Source of the DNA: Vibrio hyugaensis
Lineage (GTDB): Bacteria > Pseudomonadota > Gammaproteobacteria > Enterobacterales > Vibrionaceae
Direction of reading: 5' to 3'
DNA: 64,000 nucleotides
Assembly: GCF_002906655.1 (NCBI RefSeq)
Contig: NZ_CP025794.1
Coordinates: 1,860,001-1,924,000, forward strand
The position numbers and the translations under genes are program-made. The notes below the pieces were generated by a model, which ran no database searches, was not told the origin of the DNA, and saw only the letters and a program-made list of their open reading frames with translations. Shown one piece after another: positions 56,127 through 64,000 of this stretch (position 1 is the first letter of the stretch; every line of letters begins with the position of its first letter).

Positions 56127-57461
56127 TTAACGACCGTAGCCTTTCAGATTCGCTTTCTTCAACACAGAATCATACTGTTGAGACATCAGATGAGTCTGTA
56201 CCTGTGCCATAAAGTCCATGATAACAACAACTACGATAAGTAGTGATGTACCGCCGAAGTAGAAACGTACGTTCCACGCGACCATCATGAACTCGGGAAT
56301 CAGACAGATAAAGGTAATGTACAGTGCGCCCGCTAGGGTTAAACGTGTCATTACTTTATCGATGTACTTCGCTGTCTGCTCACCTGGGCGGATACCGGGT
56401 ACGAATGCACCGGACTTCTTCAAGTTATCCGCTGTTTCACGCGGGTTGAAAACCAACGCCGTGTAAAAGAAACAGAAGAAGATAATCGCTGCTGCATAAA
56501 GCATTACATACAGAGGTTGACCTGGGCTAAGAGCCAAAGACACGTCAGTTAACCAACCGAACGCGCTGCTCTCACCGTTCTGACCAAACCACTGAGCCAG
56601 TGTTCCTGGGAACAGGATAATGCTTGATGCGAAAATCGCTGGAATAACACCTGCCATATTAATTTTAAGTGGCAAATGCGAGCTCTGTGCAGCAAATACT
56701 TTACGACCTTGTTGACGCTTAGCGTAGTTAACGACGATTCGGCGTTGGCCACGTTCCATGAAAACAACGAAGTAAATTACTGCGAAAGCTAATACCGCGA
56801 TTAACAGTAGAAGAAGTACATGCAATTCACCTTGACGCGCTTGCTCGATTGTTTGACCGATTGCAGAAGGCAATCCAGCAACAATACCTGCAAAAATCAG
56901 AATGGAAATACCATTACCGATTCCTCGCTCTGTAATTTGTTCACCTAACCACATTAGGAACATGGTACCGGTTACTAAACTTACGGTAGCAATTAGCGTA
57001 AACATGGTTTGGTTCATTACAACCAGATTGTCGACCATGTTTGGTAAGCCAGTTGCAATACCAATAGCTTGGAATGTTGCAAGTACAAGCGTGCCGTAGC
57101 GTGTATATTGGCTGATCTTACGACGGCCTGCTTCACCCTCTTTCTTGAGTTCCGCTAACGCTGGATGAACTACAGTTAGCAATTGGACAACAATAGATGC
57201 CGAAATATACGGCATGATGCCCAATGCTAATATAGATGCACGCTCAAGTGCACCACCGGAGAACATGTTAAACATTTCTACGATGGTACCTTTTTGCTGT
57301 TCGAACAAATCGGCAAGTACAGCAGCGTCAATACCAGGAATCGGCACAAATGAGCCGGCTCGGAATACTAAAAGTGCACCAATTACGAATAACAAGCGCG
57401 ACTTTAGTTCACTTAAGCCGCTCTGAGCACTACGAAAATCTTGTCCTGGTTTCTTAGCCAT
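56127..57461 (-). CDS. secY: Preprotein translocase subunit SecY
   Basis: SecY is the ten-helix channel of the Sec translocon with SecE and SecG. It has 444 residues. [20 protein letters not shown], the plug region after helix 1, [20 protein letters not shown] (the C5 loop that contacts SecA/ribosome) and [20 protein letters not shown] are typical. It lies 20 bases after rplO in the spc operon. Confidence 0.98.
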   Translation of the reverse strand: MAKKPGQDFRSAQSGLSELKSRLLFVIGALLVFRAGSFVPIPGIDAAVLADLFEQQKGTIVEMFNMFSGGALERASILALGIMPYISASIVVQLLTVVHPALAELKKEGEAGRRKISQYTRYGTLVLATFQAIGIATGLPNMVDNLVVMNQTMFTLIATVSLVTGTMFLMWLGEQITERGIGNGISILIFAGIVAGLPSAIGQTIEQARQGELHVLLLLLIAVLAFAVIYFVVFMERGQRRIVVNYAKRQQGRKVFAAQSSHLPLKINMAGVIPAIFASSIILFPGTLAQWFGQNGESSAFGWLTDVSLALSPGQPLYVMLYAAAIIFFCFFYTALVFNPRETADNLKKSGAFVPGIRPGEQTAKYIDKVMTRLTLAGALYITFICLIPEFMMVAWNVRFYFGGTSLLIVVVVIMDFMAQVQTHLMSQQYDSVLKKANLKGYGR

Positions 57462-57481
57462 CTGTACCTCGTTCCTCGAGA

Positions 57482-57916
57482 TTATTCCTCGATTTTACCG
57501 CCTGCAGCTTCGATTGCAGCTTTAGCGCCTTTAGTCACGCGTAGACCTTTAACAGTCACAGCTTTGCTTAGGTCACCAGAAAGAACGATCTTAACGAATT
57601 CGATGTTCTTAGTGATAACGTTAGCAGCTTTTAGGCTGTTAAGATCAACTACGTCACCTGTTACTTTCGCTAGCTCAGCTAGACGAACTTCAGCAGACAC
57701 TAGGCTCTTACGAGAAGTGAAACCGAATTTAGGTAGACGTTGTTTTAGAGGCATTTGACCGCCTTCAAAACCTGGACGAACAGAGCCGCCAGAACGTGAC
57801 TTTTGACCTTTGTGACCACGGCCACCAGTTTTACCTAGGCCAGAACCGATACCACGACCTACACGCTTCGGAGAAGTTTTCGAGCCAGCAGCCGGTGATA
57901 GAGTATTCAAACGCAT
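57482..57916 (-). CDS. rplO: 50S ribosomal protein L15
   Basis: L15 is an early 23S rRNA assembly protein. The 144-residue protein starts [20 protein letters not shown] with the glycine-rich extension [40 protein letters not shown] follows. It is in the spc operon between rpmD and secY. Confidence 0.98.
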   Translation of the reverse strand: MRLNTLSPAAGSKTSPKRVGRGIGSGLGKTGGRGHKGQKSRSGGSVRPGFEGGQMPLKQRLPKFGFTSRKSLVSAEVRLAELAKVTGDVVDLNSLKAANVITKNIEFVKIVLSGDLSKAVTVKGLRVTKGAKAAIEAAGGKIEE

Positions 57917-57922
57917 TTCTGA

Positions 57923-58099
57923 TTACTCCTCAACTTTAACCATGTAGTAAACCTTGTTGATCATACCGCGCACGCACGGAGTATCTTCAAGTTCTACTGT
58001 GTGGTTGATTTTACGAAGGCCTAGACCGCGCAAAGTAGCTTTGTGCTTTGGCAGGCGACCAATTGAGCTTTTAGTTTGAGTTACTTTAATAGTTGCCAT
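57923..58099 (-). CDS. rpmD: 50S ribosomal protein L30
   Basis: L30 is a small large-subunit protein. The ATG at 58099 gives 58 residues, the family length, beginning [20 protein letters not shown] and ending [13 protein letters not shown]. The longer frame starting at 58126 overlaps rpsE and is not used. Confidence 0.97.
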
Positions 58100-58106
58100 G
58101 GTGTTC

Positions 58107-58610
58107 TTACTCCGAAATAGCTTCAACAGTTAGACCACGTTTAGCAGCAACCATTTCTGGCGACTTCATGCTACCTAGTGCATCGATCGTTGCACGAACG
58201 ATGTTGATAGGGTTCGTAGAACCGTATGCTTTAGATAGTACGTTGTGTACACCAGCAACTTCTAGTACTGCACGCATCGCACCACCTGCGATAACACCAG
58301 TACCTTCAGCAGCAGGCTGCATGTAAACTTTAGAGCCCGAATGGCGACCTTTCACTGGGTGGTGAAGAGTGCCTTCGTTTAGCGCGATAGTAGTCATGTT
58401 ACGACGCGCTTTTTCCATTGCTTTTTGAATCGCTGCAGGTACTTCACGAGCTTTGCCGTAACCGAAACCTACACGACCGTTACCGTCACCAACTACTGTT
58501 AGTGCAGTGAAGCTCATGATTCGACCGCCTTTAACCGTTTTAGAAACACGGTTAACTGCGATTAATTTTTCTTGCAAATCATTCGCTTGAACTTGTTGTT
58601 CTTTAGCCAT
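58107..58610 (-). CDS. rpsE: 30S ribosomal protein S5
   Basis: S5 contributes to decoding fidelity and mRNA unwinding at the entry channel. The 167-residue protein contains [20 protein letters not shown] and [20 protein letters not shown], with the conserved S5 RNA-binding loop. It precedes rpmD by 7 bases. Confidence 0.98.
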
Positions 58611-58624
58611 CTTCCAACCCTACC

Positions 58625-58978
58625 TTAGAATTTCAGACCAGCTTCGCGAGCAGATTCTGCTAGCGCCGCTACTCGACCGTGGTATTGGAAACCAGAACGA
58701 TCAAATGCAACTGCAGTTACGCCTTTTTCAAGAGCGCGCTCAGCAACAGCTTTACCTACTGCTTTAGCTGCATCAACGTTACCAGTGTATTTCACTTGCT
58801 CACGGATCGCTTTTTCTACAGTAGAAGCTGCTGCGATAACCTCAGAGCCATTAGCCGCGATAACCTGTGCGTACACGTGACGAGGAGTACGGTGTACAAC
58901 TAGGCGAGTCGCACCCAGTTCTGCAATCTTACGACGTGCGCGTGTAGCACGACGGATGCGAGATGCTTTCTTATCCAT
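58625..58978 (-). CDS. rplR: 50S ribosomal protein L18
   Basis: L18 binds 5S rRNA in the central protuberance. The 117-residue protein starts [20 protein letters not shown] and contains GYQYHGRV-like [20 protein letters not shown]. It lies between rplF and rpsE in the spc operon. Confidence 0.98.
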
Positions 58979-58987
58979 AGTGTTACC

Positions 58988-59521
58988 TTACTTCTTCTTA
59001 GCTTCTTTAGTACGCACATTTTCATCTGCGTAACGAACACCTTTACCTTTGTAAGGCTCAGGTTGACGGTAAGAACGAATGTCAGCCGCAACTTGACCAA
59101 CTAGTTGCTTATCACAACCAGTAATGATGATTTCAGTTTGGCTTGGACATTCAGCTTTAATACCCGCTGGCAACTCGTGCTCAACTGGGTGAGAGAAGCC
59201 TAGTGTTAGACCTACAGCGTTGCCTTTAATAGCAGCACGGTAACCAACACCTTTAAGAGTTAGCTTCTTAGTAAAGCCTTCAGTAACACCAACAACCATG
59301 TTGTTAACTAGAGCGCGAGCTGTACCAGCTTGTGCCCATGCGTTAGCAAAACCTTCTTTAGGACCGAAAGTTAGGTTGTTTTCTTCCTGAGCAACAACAA
59401 CTGCATTGTTAACAACGCGTGTTAGTTCGCCCTTCGCACCTTTTACAGTGATTTCTTGGCCGTTTAGTTTCACCTCTACGCCAGCTGGAATAGCGACAGG
59501 TGCCTTAGCAACACGAGACAT
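58988..59521 (-). CDS. rplF: 50S ribosomal protein L6
   Basis: L6 is a two-domain protein near the sarcin-ricin loop and the GTPase centre. The 177-residue protein has VPIPAGVEV-like [20 protein letters not shown] at the start and the C-terminal signature [20 protein letters not shown]. Confidence 0.98.
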   Translation of the reverse strand: MSRVAKAPVAIPAGVEVKLNGQEITVKGAKGELTRVVNNAVVVAQEENNLTFGPKEGFANAWAQAGTARALVNNMVVGVTEGFTKKLTLKGVGYRAAIKGNAVGLTLGFSHPVEHELPAGIKAECPSQTEIIITGCDKQLVGQVAADIRSYRQPEPYKGKGVRYADENVRTKEAKKK

Positions 59522-59533
59522 ATTCTACTCCTA

Positions 59534-59926
59534 TTAAGCTACGTAGCAGATGATTTCACCACCAAGACCTGCTTTACGTGCAGCGCGGTCTGACATAAGA
59601 CCCTTGGAAGTTGAAACGATAGCAATACCAAGACCACCCATTACAGAAGGAAGTTGATCTTTCTTCTTGTAAACACGTAGACCTGGACGAGAAACACGTT
59701 TAAGTTGCTCGATTACTGGTTTTGCTTGGAAGTACTTAAGTGTAACTTCTAGCTCAGGTTTTGCTTCGCCTTCAACAGCGAAGTCAACGATGTAACCTTC
59801 AGCTTTTAGTAGTGCAGCAATTGCAACTTTAAGCTTTGAAGAAGGCATTTTAACAGCAACTTTGTTTGCTGCCTGACCGTTACGAACGCGGGTCAGCATA
59901 TCCGAAATCGGATCTTGCATGCTCAT
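59534..59926 (-). CDS. rpsH: 30S ribosomal protein S8
   Basis: S8 is a primary 16S rRNA binder in the central domain, and in E. coli it autoregulates the spc operon. The 130-residue protein starts [20 protein letters not shown] and ends [11 protein letters not shown], with [18 protein letters not shown] conserved. Confidence 0.98.
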   Translation of the reverse strand: MSMQDPISDMLTRVRNGQAANKVAVKMPSSKLKVAIAALLKAEGYIVDFAVEGEAKPELEVTLKYFQAKPVIEQLKRVSRPGLRVYKKKDQLPSVMGGLGIAIVSTSKGLMSDRAARKAGLGGEIICYVA

Positions 59927-59955
59927 ATGATTTACTCCAAATGATTAAGTGGCAA

Positions 59956-60261
59956 TTACCAGCTAGCCTTACGAAGACCCGGAATCTCGCCTTTCATGCA
60001 AGCTTCACGAACCTTAATACGGCTTAGACCGAACTTACGTAGGTAACCGTGTGGACGACCAGTTTGGTTACAACGGTTGCGCTGACGTGATGCACTTGAA
60101 TCACGTGGAAGAGATTGCAGTGTAAGAACCGCATTCCAACGATCTTCTTCAGATGCGTTTACATCGCTGATGATAGCTTTTAGCGCCGCACGCTTTTCAG
60201 CGAACTTAGCTACTAGCTTCGCACGTTTTGCTTCACGTGCTTTCATTGAATTTTTAGCCAT
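59956..60261 (-). CDS. rpsN: 30S ribosomal protein S14
   Basis: S14 sits in the 30S head. The 101-residue long form lacks the zinc-binding CXXC pairs of the short form: [20 protein letters not shown] keeps only one Cys at that place. It is therefore the zinc-independent (C-) S14. It begins [20 protein letters not shown]. Confidence 0.98.
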   Translation of the reverse strand: MAKNSMKAREAKRAKLVAKFAEKRAALKAIISDVNASEEDRWNAVLTLQSLPRDSSASRQRNRCNQTGRPHGYLRKFGLSRIKVREACMKGEIPGLRKASW

Positions 60262-60278
60262 AACAGTAACCCTTCACC

Positions 60279-60818
60279 TTACTTACGGAATGGGAAGTTA
60301 AAGGCAGCCAGCAGAGCACGGCCTTCCTCATCAGTACCAGCAGACGTCGTAATAGTGATGTCTAGACCGCGTACTCGATCAACTTTATCAAAGTCGATTT
60401 CCGGGAAGATGATTTGCTCGCGAACGCCCATGCTGTAGTTACCGCGACCGTCAAAAGACTTAGCGCTAACACCACGGAAGTCACGTACACGTGGAAGTGC
60501 GATAGAGATTAAACGCTCTAAAAATTCCCACATACGTTCGCCACGCAAGGTTACTTTACAACCGATAGGGTAGCCTTCACGGATTTTGAAACCTGCAACA
60601 GATTTACGAGCTTTAGTGATAAGTGGCTTTTGACCAGAGATCGTTGCCATATCAGCAGCTGCGTTTTCTAGCAGTTTCTTATCGTTGATTGCTTCACCAA
60701 CACCCATGTTTAGGGTGATTTTCTCGATTCTAGGGACTTGCATGACGCTTGTGTAGCTAAACTGTTTGGTCAGTTCAGCGACTACAGACGACTTGTAGTA
60801 ATCATGCAGTTTCGCCAT
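60279..60818 (-). CDS. rplE: 50S ribosomal protein L5
   Basis: L5 binds 5S rRNA and contacts the P-site tRNA region. The 179-residue protein has [20 protein letters not shown] and [20 protein letters not shown], the family signatures, and ends [13 protein letters not shown]. Confidence 0.98.
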   Translation of the reverse strand: MAKLHDYYKSSVVAELTKQFSYTSVMQVPRIEKITLNMGVGEAINDKKLLENAAADMATISGQKPLITKARKSVAGFKIREGYPIGCKVTLRGERMWEFLERLISIALPRVRDFRGVSAKSFDGRGNYSMGVREQIIFPEIDFDKVDRVRGLDITITTSAGTDEEGRALLAAFNFPFRK

Positions 60819-60841
60819 AGTAGAACTCCAAATTACTTCTA

Positions 60842-61159
60842 TTAGTTAGAAACGATTTCGTTGTTAGATTTAAAGAAACGAACTTTCTTACCATCTTCAA
60901 AACGGAAACCGATACGGTCAGCTTTACCAGTAGCTGCGTTAAAGATCGCCACGTTAGAAACATCGATAGCTGCTTCTTGCTCTACGATACCGCCTTGGAT
61001 ACCTAGTGCAGGAACAGGTTTCTGGTGTTTCTTAACAAGGTTGATACCTTCAACGATAACTTTACCAGTTGCTAGGACCTTAGTTACTTTACCTTTCTTG
61101 CCTTTGTCTTTACCAGCAAGAACGATTACTTCGTCATTACGACGGATTTTAGCTGCCAT
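60842..61159 (-). CDS. rplX: 50S ribosomal protein L24
   Basis: L24 initiates assembly of the 50S subunit. The 105-residue KOW-domain protein has [20 protein letters not shown] and [14 protein letters not shown] [20 protein letters not shown]. It is between rplN and rplE. Confidence 0.98.
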   Translation of the reverse strand: MAAKIRRNDEVIVLAGKDKGKKGKVTKVLATGKVIVEGINLVKKHQKPVPALGIQGGIVEQEAAIDVSNVAIFNAATGKADRIGFRFEDGKKVRFFKSNNEIVSN

Positions 61160-61172
61160 TTCTACGTGCTCC

Positions 61173-61544
61173 TTACAGAACTTCTGGAGCCAGTGAAACG
61201 ATCTTCATGAACTTATCGCCACGAAGTTCGCGTGTCACAGGACCAAAGATACGTGTACCGATTGGTTGCTCAGTAGTGTTATTCAACAGTACGCAAGCAT
61301 TTCGGTCGAAGCGAATGACAGAACCGTCAGGACGACGTACGCCTTTACGGGTGCGCACTACAACCGCCTTCATAACGTCACCTTTCTTTACTTTACCGCG
61401 AGGAATTGCTTCCTTAACAGTAACTTTGATGACGTCACCGATATGTGCATAACGGCGGTGTGAGCCACCCAGAACCTTAATACACATTACGCTGCGTGCG
61501 CCTGAGTTATCAGCTGCGTCCAGCATACTTTGCATTTGGATCAT
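61173..61544 (-). CDS. rplN: 50S ribosomal protein L14
   Basis: L14 forms intersubunit bridge B8. The 123-residue protein starts [20 protein letters not shown] and has [20 protein letters not shown]. It is the first gene of the spc operon, after a 162-base gap that contains the S10-operon terminator and a candidate promoter. Confidence 0.98.
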   Translation of the reverse strand: MIQMQSMLDAADNSGARSVMCIKVLGGSHRRYAHIGDVIKVTVKEAIPRGKVKKGDVMKAVVVRTRKGVRRPDGSVIRFDRNACVLLNNTTEQPIGTRIFGPVTRELRGDKFMKIVSLAPEVL

Positions 61545-61572
61545 GTTAGTGCTCCGCTAAATATTAATAACT

Positions 61573-61620
61573 AGACCCATCACGGGTCGGGCTGCCTCTT
61601 AAAAGAGACGCGGATTGTAC
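61573..61620 (-). promoter_or_regulatory. Candidate spc-operon promoter and leader
   Basis: On the minus strand a good -10 TACAAT (61614-61619) is followed by GC-rich CCGCGTCTC. A TTGACT lies at 61642-61647 but with a 22-base spacer, too long for a standard promoter; at 17 bases the -35 position reads TACCCA. The leader has a hairpin GACCC-GTGAT-GGGTC (61573-61587). Confidence 0.45.
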
Positions 61621-61644
61621 CACCCTTTTTTGTGATTGGGTAGT

Positions 61645-61684
61645 CAAAAAATAAACGGCCCCAAAAATTTTTTGGAGCCGCTTT
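61645..61684 (-). terminator. Intrinsic terminator of the S10 operon
   Basis: On the minus strand CGGCTCCAAAAA pairs with TTTTTGGGGCCG and is followed by TTTATTTTTT. It lies about 25 bases after rpsQ, ending the S10 operon before the spc genes. Confidence 0.88.
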
Positions 61685-61706
61685 CCTACCTATAGAATAG
61701 TGAAGA

Positions 61707-61961
61707 TTACATCTTCGCCTTTTCTAGGACTTTTACCAATGTCCAAGACTTAGTCTTAGACAGTGGACGACACTCTGCGATTTCAACTTTGTCGCCTAGG
61801 CCACAAGTGTTGTTTTCGTCATGTGCGTGTACTTTAGTCGTACGCTTTACGTATTTACCGTAAATTGGGTGTTTCACCATGCGTTCGATAGCAACAACGA
61901 TAGACTTGTCCATCTTGTCGCTAACTACACGACCTTGTTGAGTACGTTTTACTTCGCTCAT
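61707..61961 (-). CDS. rpsQ: 30S ribosomal protein S17
   Basis: S17 is a primary 16S rRNA binder. The 84-residue protein has [20 protein letters not shown] and [20 protein letters not shown], the family signature. Its ATG overlaps the rpmC stop (TAATG). It is the last gene of the S10 operon. Confidence 0.97.
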   Translation of the reverse strand: MSEVKRTQQGRVVSDKMDKSIVVAIERMVKHPIYGKYVKRTTKVHAHDENNTCGLGDKVEIAECRPLSKTKSWTLVKVLEKAKM

Positions 61962-62152
61962 TATGCGCCTGCCTTCTCAGTCAAAACAGTTTTCACACGT
62001 GCGATATCACGGCGTACAGCTTTCAGAGTATGAGTTTGCTGTAGCTGACCAGTTGCAGCTTGCATGCGCAAGTTGAACTGTTCGCGTAGCAAATTCAATA
62101 GCTCAGCGTTAAGCTCTTCAACGCTTTTCTCGCGTAGATCTTGTGCTTTCAT
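61961..62152 (-). CDS. rpmC: 50S ribosomal protein L29
   Basis: L29 lies at the tunnel exit. The ATG at 62152 (63 residues) is used; an in-frame GTG at 62155 overlaps rplP further. It starts [20 protein letters not shown]. The ATG overlaps the rplP stop (ATGA). Confidence 0.97.
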   Translation of the reverse strand: MKAQDLREKSVEELNAELLNLLREQFNLRMQAATGQLQQTHTLKAVRRDIARVKTVLTEKAGA

Positions 62153-62562
62153 CACATCACCTGCTTAGTTACAAATGTAGTTTTGAATGGCAGTTTACGA
62201 GCCGCTAGGCGGAACGCTTCACGCGCCAATTCTTCAGGTACACCACCCATTTCGTACATAACCTTACCAGGTTGGATTTGGGCTACCCAGTACTCAACGT
62301 TACCTTTACCCTTACCTTGACGAACTTCAAGTGGTTTTTCTGTGATTGGTTTGTCTGGGAACACACGGATCCAGATTTTACCTTGACGCTTAACGTGACG
62401 TGTCATTGCACGACGTGCCGCTTCGATTTGACGAGCAGTTAGACGACCACGGCCAACAGCTTTAAGACCGAATTCGCCGAAGCTTACATCAGTACCTTTA
62501 GCTAGACCACGGTTACGACCTGTCTGAACCTTACGGAACTTAGTACGTTTAGGTTGTAGCAT
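62152..62562 (-). CDS. rplP: 50S ribosomal protein L16
   Basis: L16 helps organise the A site of the 50S subunit. The 136-residue protein starts [20 protein letters not shown] and contains [20 protein letters not shown]. It overlaps rpmC by 1 base of the start (ATGA). Confidence 0.98.
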
Positions 62563-62573
62563 CTGTCGACTCC

Positions 62574-63272
62574 TTACTTACGGCCTTTACGCTGCTTCTT
62601 AGGCTTATCGCCTTTAGGCTCTACAGCGTTAGCTGCTGGCATACCACCTAGAATCTCACCTTTGAAGATCCAAGTTTTAATGCCGATCACACCGTATTGA
62701 GTGTGAGCCGAAGAAGTTGCGTAATCAATGTCTGCACGTAGAGTGTGTAGAGGCACACGACCTTCACGGTACCACTCAGAACGTGCGATTTCAGCGCCGC
62801 CTAGACGACCGCTTACTTCCACTTTGATGCCTTTAGCACCTAGACGCATTGCGTTTTGTACCGCGCGCTTCATAGCACGACGGAACATAACACGACGCTC
62901 TAGTTGAGACGCGATGCTATCGCCAACAAGTTGTGCATCAAGTTCAGGTTTACGTACTTCAGCGATGTTAATTTGCGCTGGTACACCTGCAATTTTTGCT
63001 ACAGCTGTGCGTAGTTTCTCAACGTCTTCACCTTTCTTACCGATTACAACGCCTGGACGAGCAGTGTGAATAGTCACACGGATGCTCTTAGCAGGACGCT
63101 CGATAACGATGCGTGAAAGAGATGCTTTTTGTAGTTCCTTAGTAAGGAACTGACGTACCTTGAAGTCGCCGTCTAGGTTGTCAGCGAAATCTTTGGTGTT
63201 AGCAAACCATGTAGCATTCCAAGGCTTAACGATGCCAAGACGAATACCATTAGGATGTACTTTTTGACCCAT
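62574..63272 (-). CDS. rpsC: 30S ribosomal protein S3
   Basis: S3 lies at the mRNA entry site and contributes helicase activity. The 232-residue protein begins [20 protein letters not shown]. The KH domain has [20 protein letters not shown], and the C-terminus is basic ([13 protein letters not shown]). Confidence 0.98.
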   Translation of the reverse strand: MGQKVHPNGIRLGIVKPWNATWFANTKDFADNLDGDFKVRQFLTKELQKASLSRIVIERPAKSIRVTIHTARPGVVIGKKGEDVEKLRTAVAKIAGVPAQINIAEVRKPELDAQLVGDSIASQLERRVMFRRAMKRAVQNAMRLGAKGIKVEVSGRLGGAEIARSEWYREGRVPLHTLRADIDYATSSAHTQYGVIGIKTWIFKGEILGGMPAANAVEPKGDKPKKQRKGRK

Positions 63273-63290
63273 TGCTTACTCTCCTAGTCT

Positions 63291-63623
63291 CTAGCGATCT
63301 GCTACAACAACAGTGATGTGGCTTGAACGCTTCAAGATACGATCCGCACGACCTTTAGCACGAGGCATAATACGCTTCATGGTTGGGCCTTCATCTACAA
63401 AGATTTTTGCGACATTCAGATCGTCAATATCTGCACCTTCGTTGTGCTCCGCGTTAGCGATAGCAGACTCTAGAACTTTCTTAACTAGAACAGCAGCTTT
63501 TTTGTTGCTGAAAGTTAGGATTTCTAGAGCTTGGTCAACAGATTTACCACGAATTAGATCCGCAACTAAGCGAGCTTTCTGAGGCGAAATGCGAGCAAAG
63601 TTATGTTTAGCAATAGCTTCCAT
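63291..63623 (-). CDS. rplV: 50S ribosomal protein L22
   Basis: L22 lines the exit tunnel; macrolide resistance changes map to its loop. The second ATG (63623) gives the standard 110 residues beginning [20 protein letters not shown] and fits the GGAG spacing better than the ATG at 63626. The C-terminal loop contains [20 protein letters not shown]. Confidence 0.97.
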
Positions 63624-63633
63624 CATTTACTCC

Positions 63634-63924
<291 letters not shown>

Positions 63925-63933
63925 TTATATAGA

Positions 63934-64000
63934 TTACTTGTTACGACGACGTACGATGTACTTGTCAGTGCGTTTGTTCTTACGAGTCTTGAAGCCTTTA
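63934..64000 (-). CDS. rplB: 50S ribosomal protein L2, C-terminal fragment (truncated by window edge)
   Basis: The last bases of the window encode, on the minus strand, the C-terminal KGFKTRKNKRTDKYIVRRRN-K of L2 before a TAA at 63934-63936. L2 is required for subunit association and peptidyl transfer. The remainder of the gene lies beyond the window. Position directly before rpsS fits the S10 operon. Confidence 0.93.
   Translation of the reverse strand, partial: KGFKTRKNKRTDKYIVRRRNK

Overview
This window is chromosomal housekeeping DNA from a Vibrio, most likely of the Harveyi clade (V. parahaemolyticus / alginolyticus / campbellii group). The call rests on protein similarity recalled from memory, on gene orders shared with V. 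cholerae and E. coli (lptD-surA-pdxA-rsmA-apaG-apaH; rplU-rpmA-cgtA; mpl, fbp, ppa, ytfP, tamB, tamA, msrA; cysC/N/D-cobA-cpdB; S10-spc-alpha operons) and on Vibrio-restricted families. I see no insertion sequence, prophage, integron, CRISPR array, tRNA or rRNA.

Layout. 1-5.4 kb: the plus-strand lptD(partial)-surA-pdxA-rsmA-apaG-apaH run. 5.4-9.4 kb: minus-strand folA, the split ThrE-type exporter yjjB/yjjP, cgtA and the rpmA/rplU pair, diverging from ispB. 10.6-12.8 kb: a small unknown gene, mdh and divergent argR. 13.1-17.5 kb: a TAXI-type TRAP transporter (binding protein, fused permease with a C-terminal soluble domain, universal stress protein), with a near-consensus CRP site upstream. 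17.6-23.2 kb: thiamine ABC transporter thiBPQ behind a TPP riboswitch, then ubiX and mpl. 23.4-33.8 kb: fbp, ppa, two paralogous DUF2799 lipoproteins, a ytfP-like gene, tamB/tamA, msrA, a ytfK-like gene and ytfJ.

33.9-37.7 kb is the most distinctive part. A 19-bp perfect palindrome of Zur-box type precedes five co-directional genes: a small His-containing membrane protein, a periplasmic protein with seven HEGHD-type repeats, a MacB/LolD-like ATPase and permease, and a DUF3299 periplasmic protein. This looks like the zinc-regulated Zrg system I recall from V. cholerae. Next to it, on the other strand, is an unannotated 34-residue putative membrane protein.

38-47 kb: a TIGR03899-like gene, then sulfate assimilation on the minus strand (cobA-cysD-cysN-SLC13 transporter-cysC), divergent from the periplasmic nucleotidase cpdB and a Crp/Fnr-type regulator. 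47.8-52.8 kb: dbpA, a GNAT enzyme, an EamA transporter, the divergent oapA(ytfB)/fklB pair and a DUF2780 protein. 52.9-64 kb: the alpha, spc and S10 ribosomal operons on the minus strand, from rplQ to a truncated rplB at the window edge.

Themes: outer-membrane biogenesis (LptD, SurA, TamA/B), nutrient uptake under clear regulatory elements (TPP riboswitch, Zur box, CRP site) and translation. Start codons were adjusted where family length or a Shine-Dalgarno sequence argued against the longest frame.
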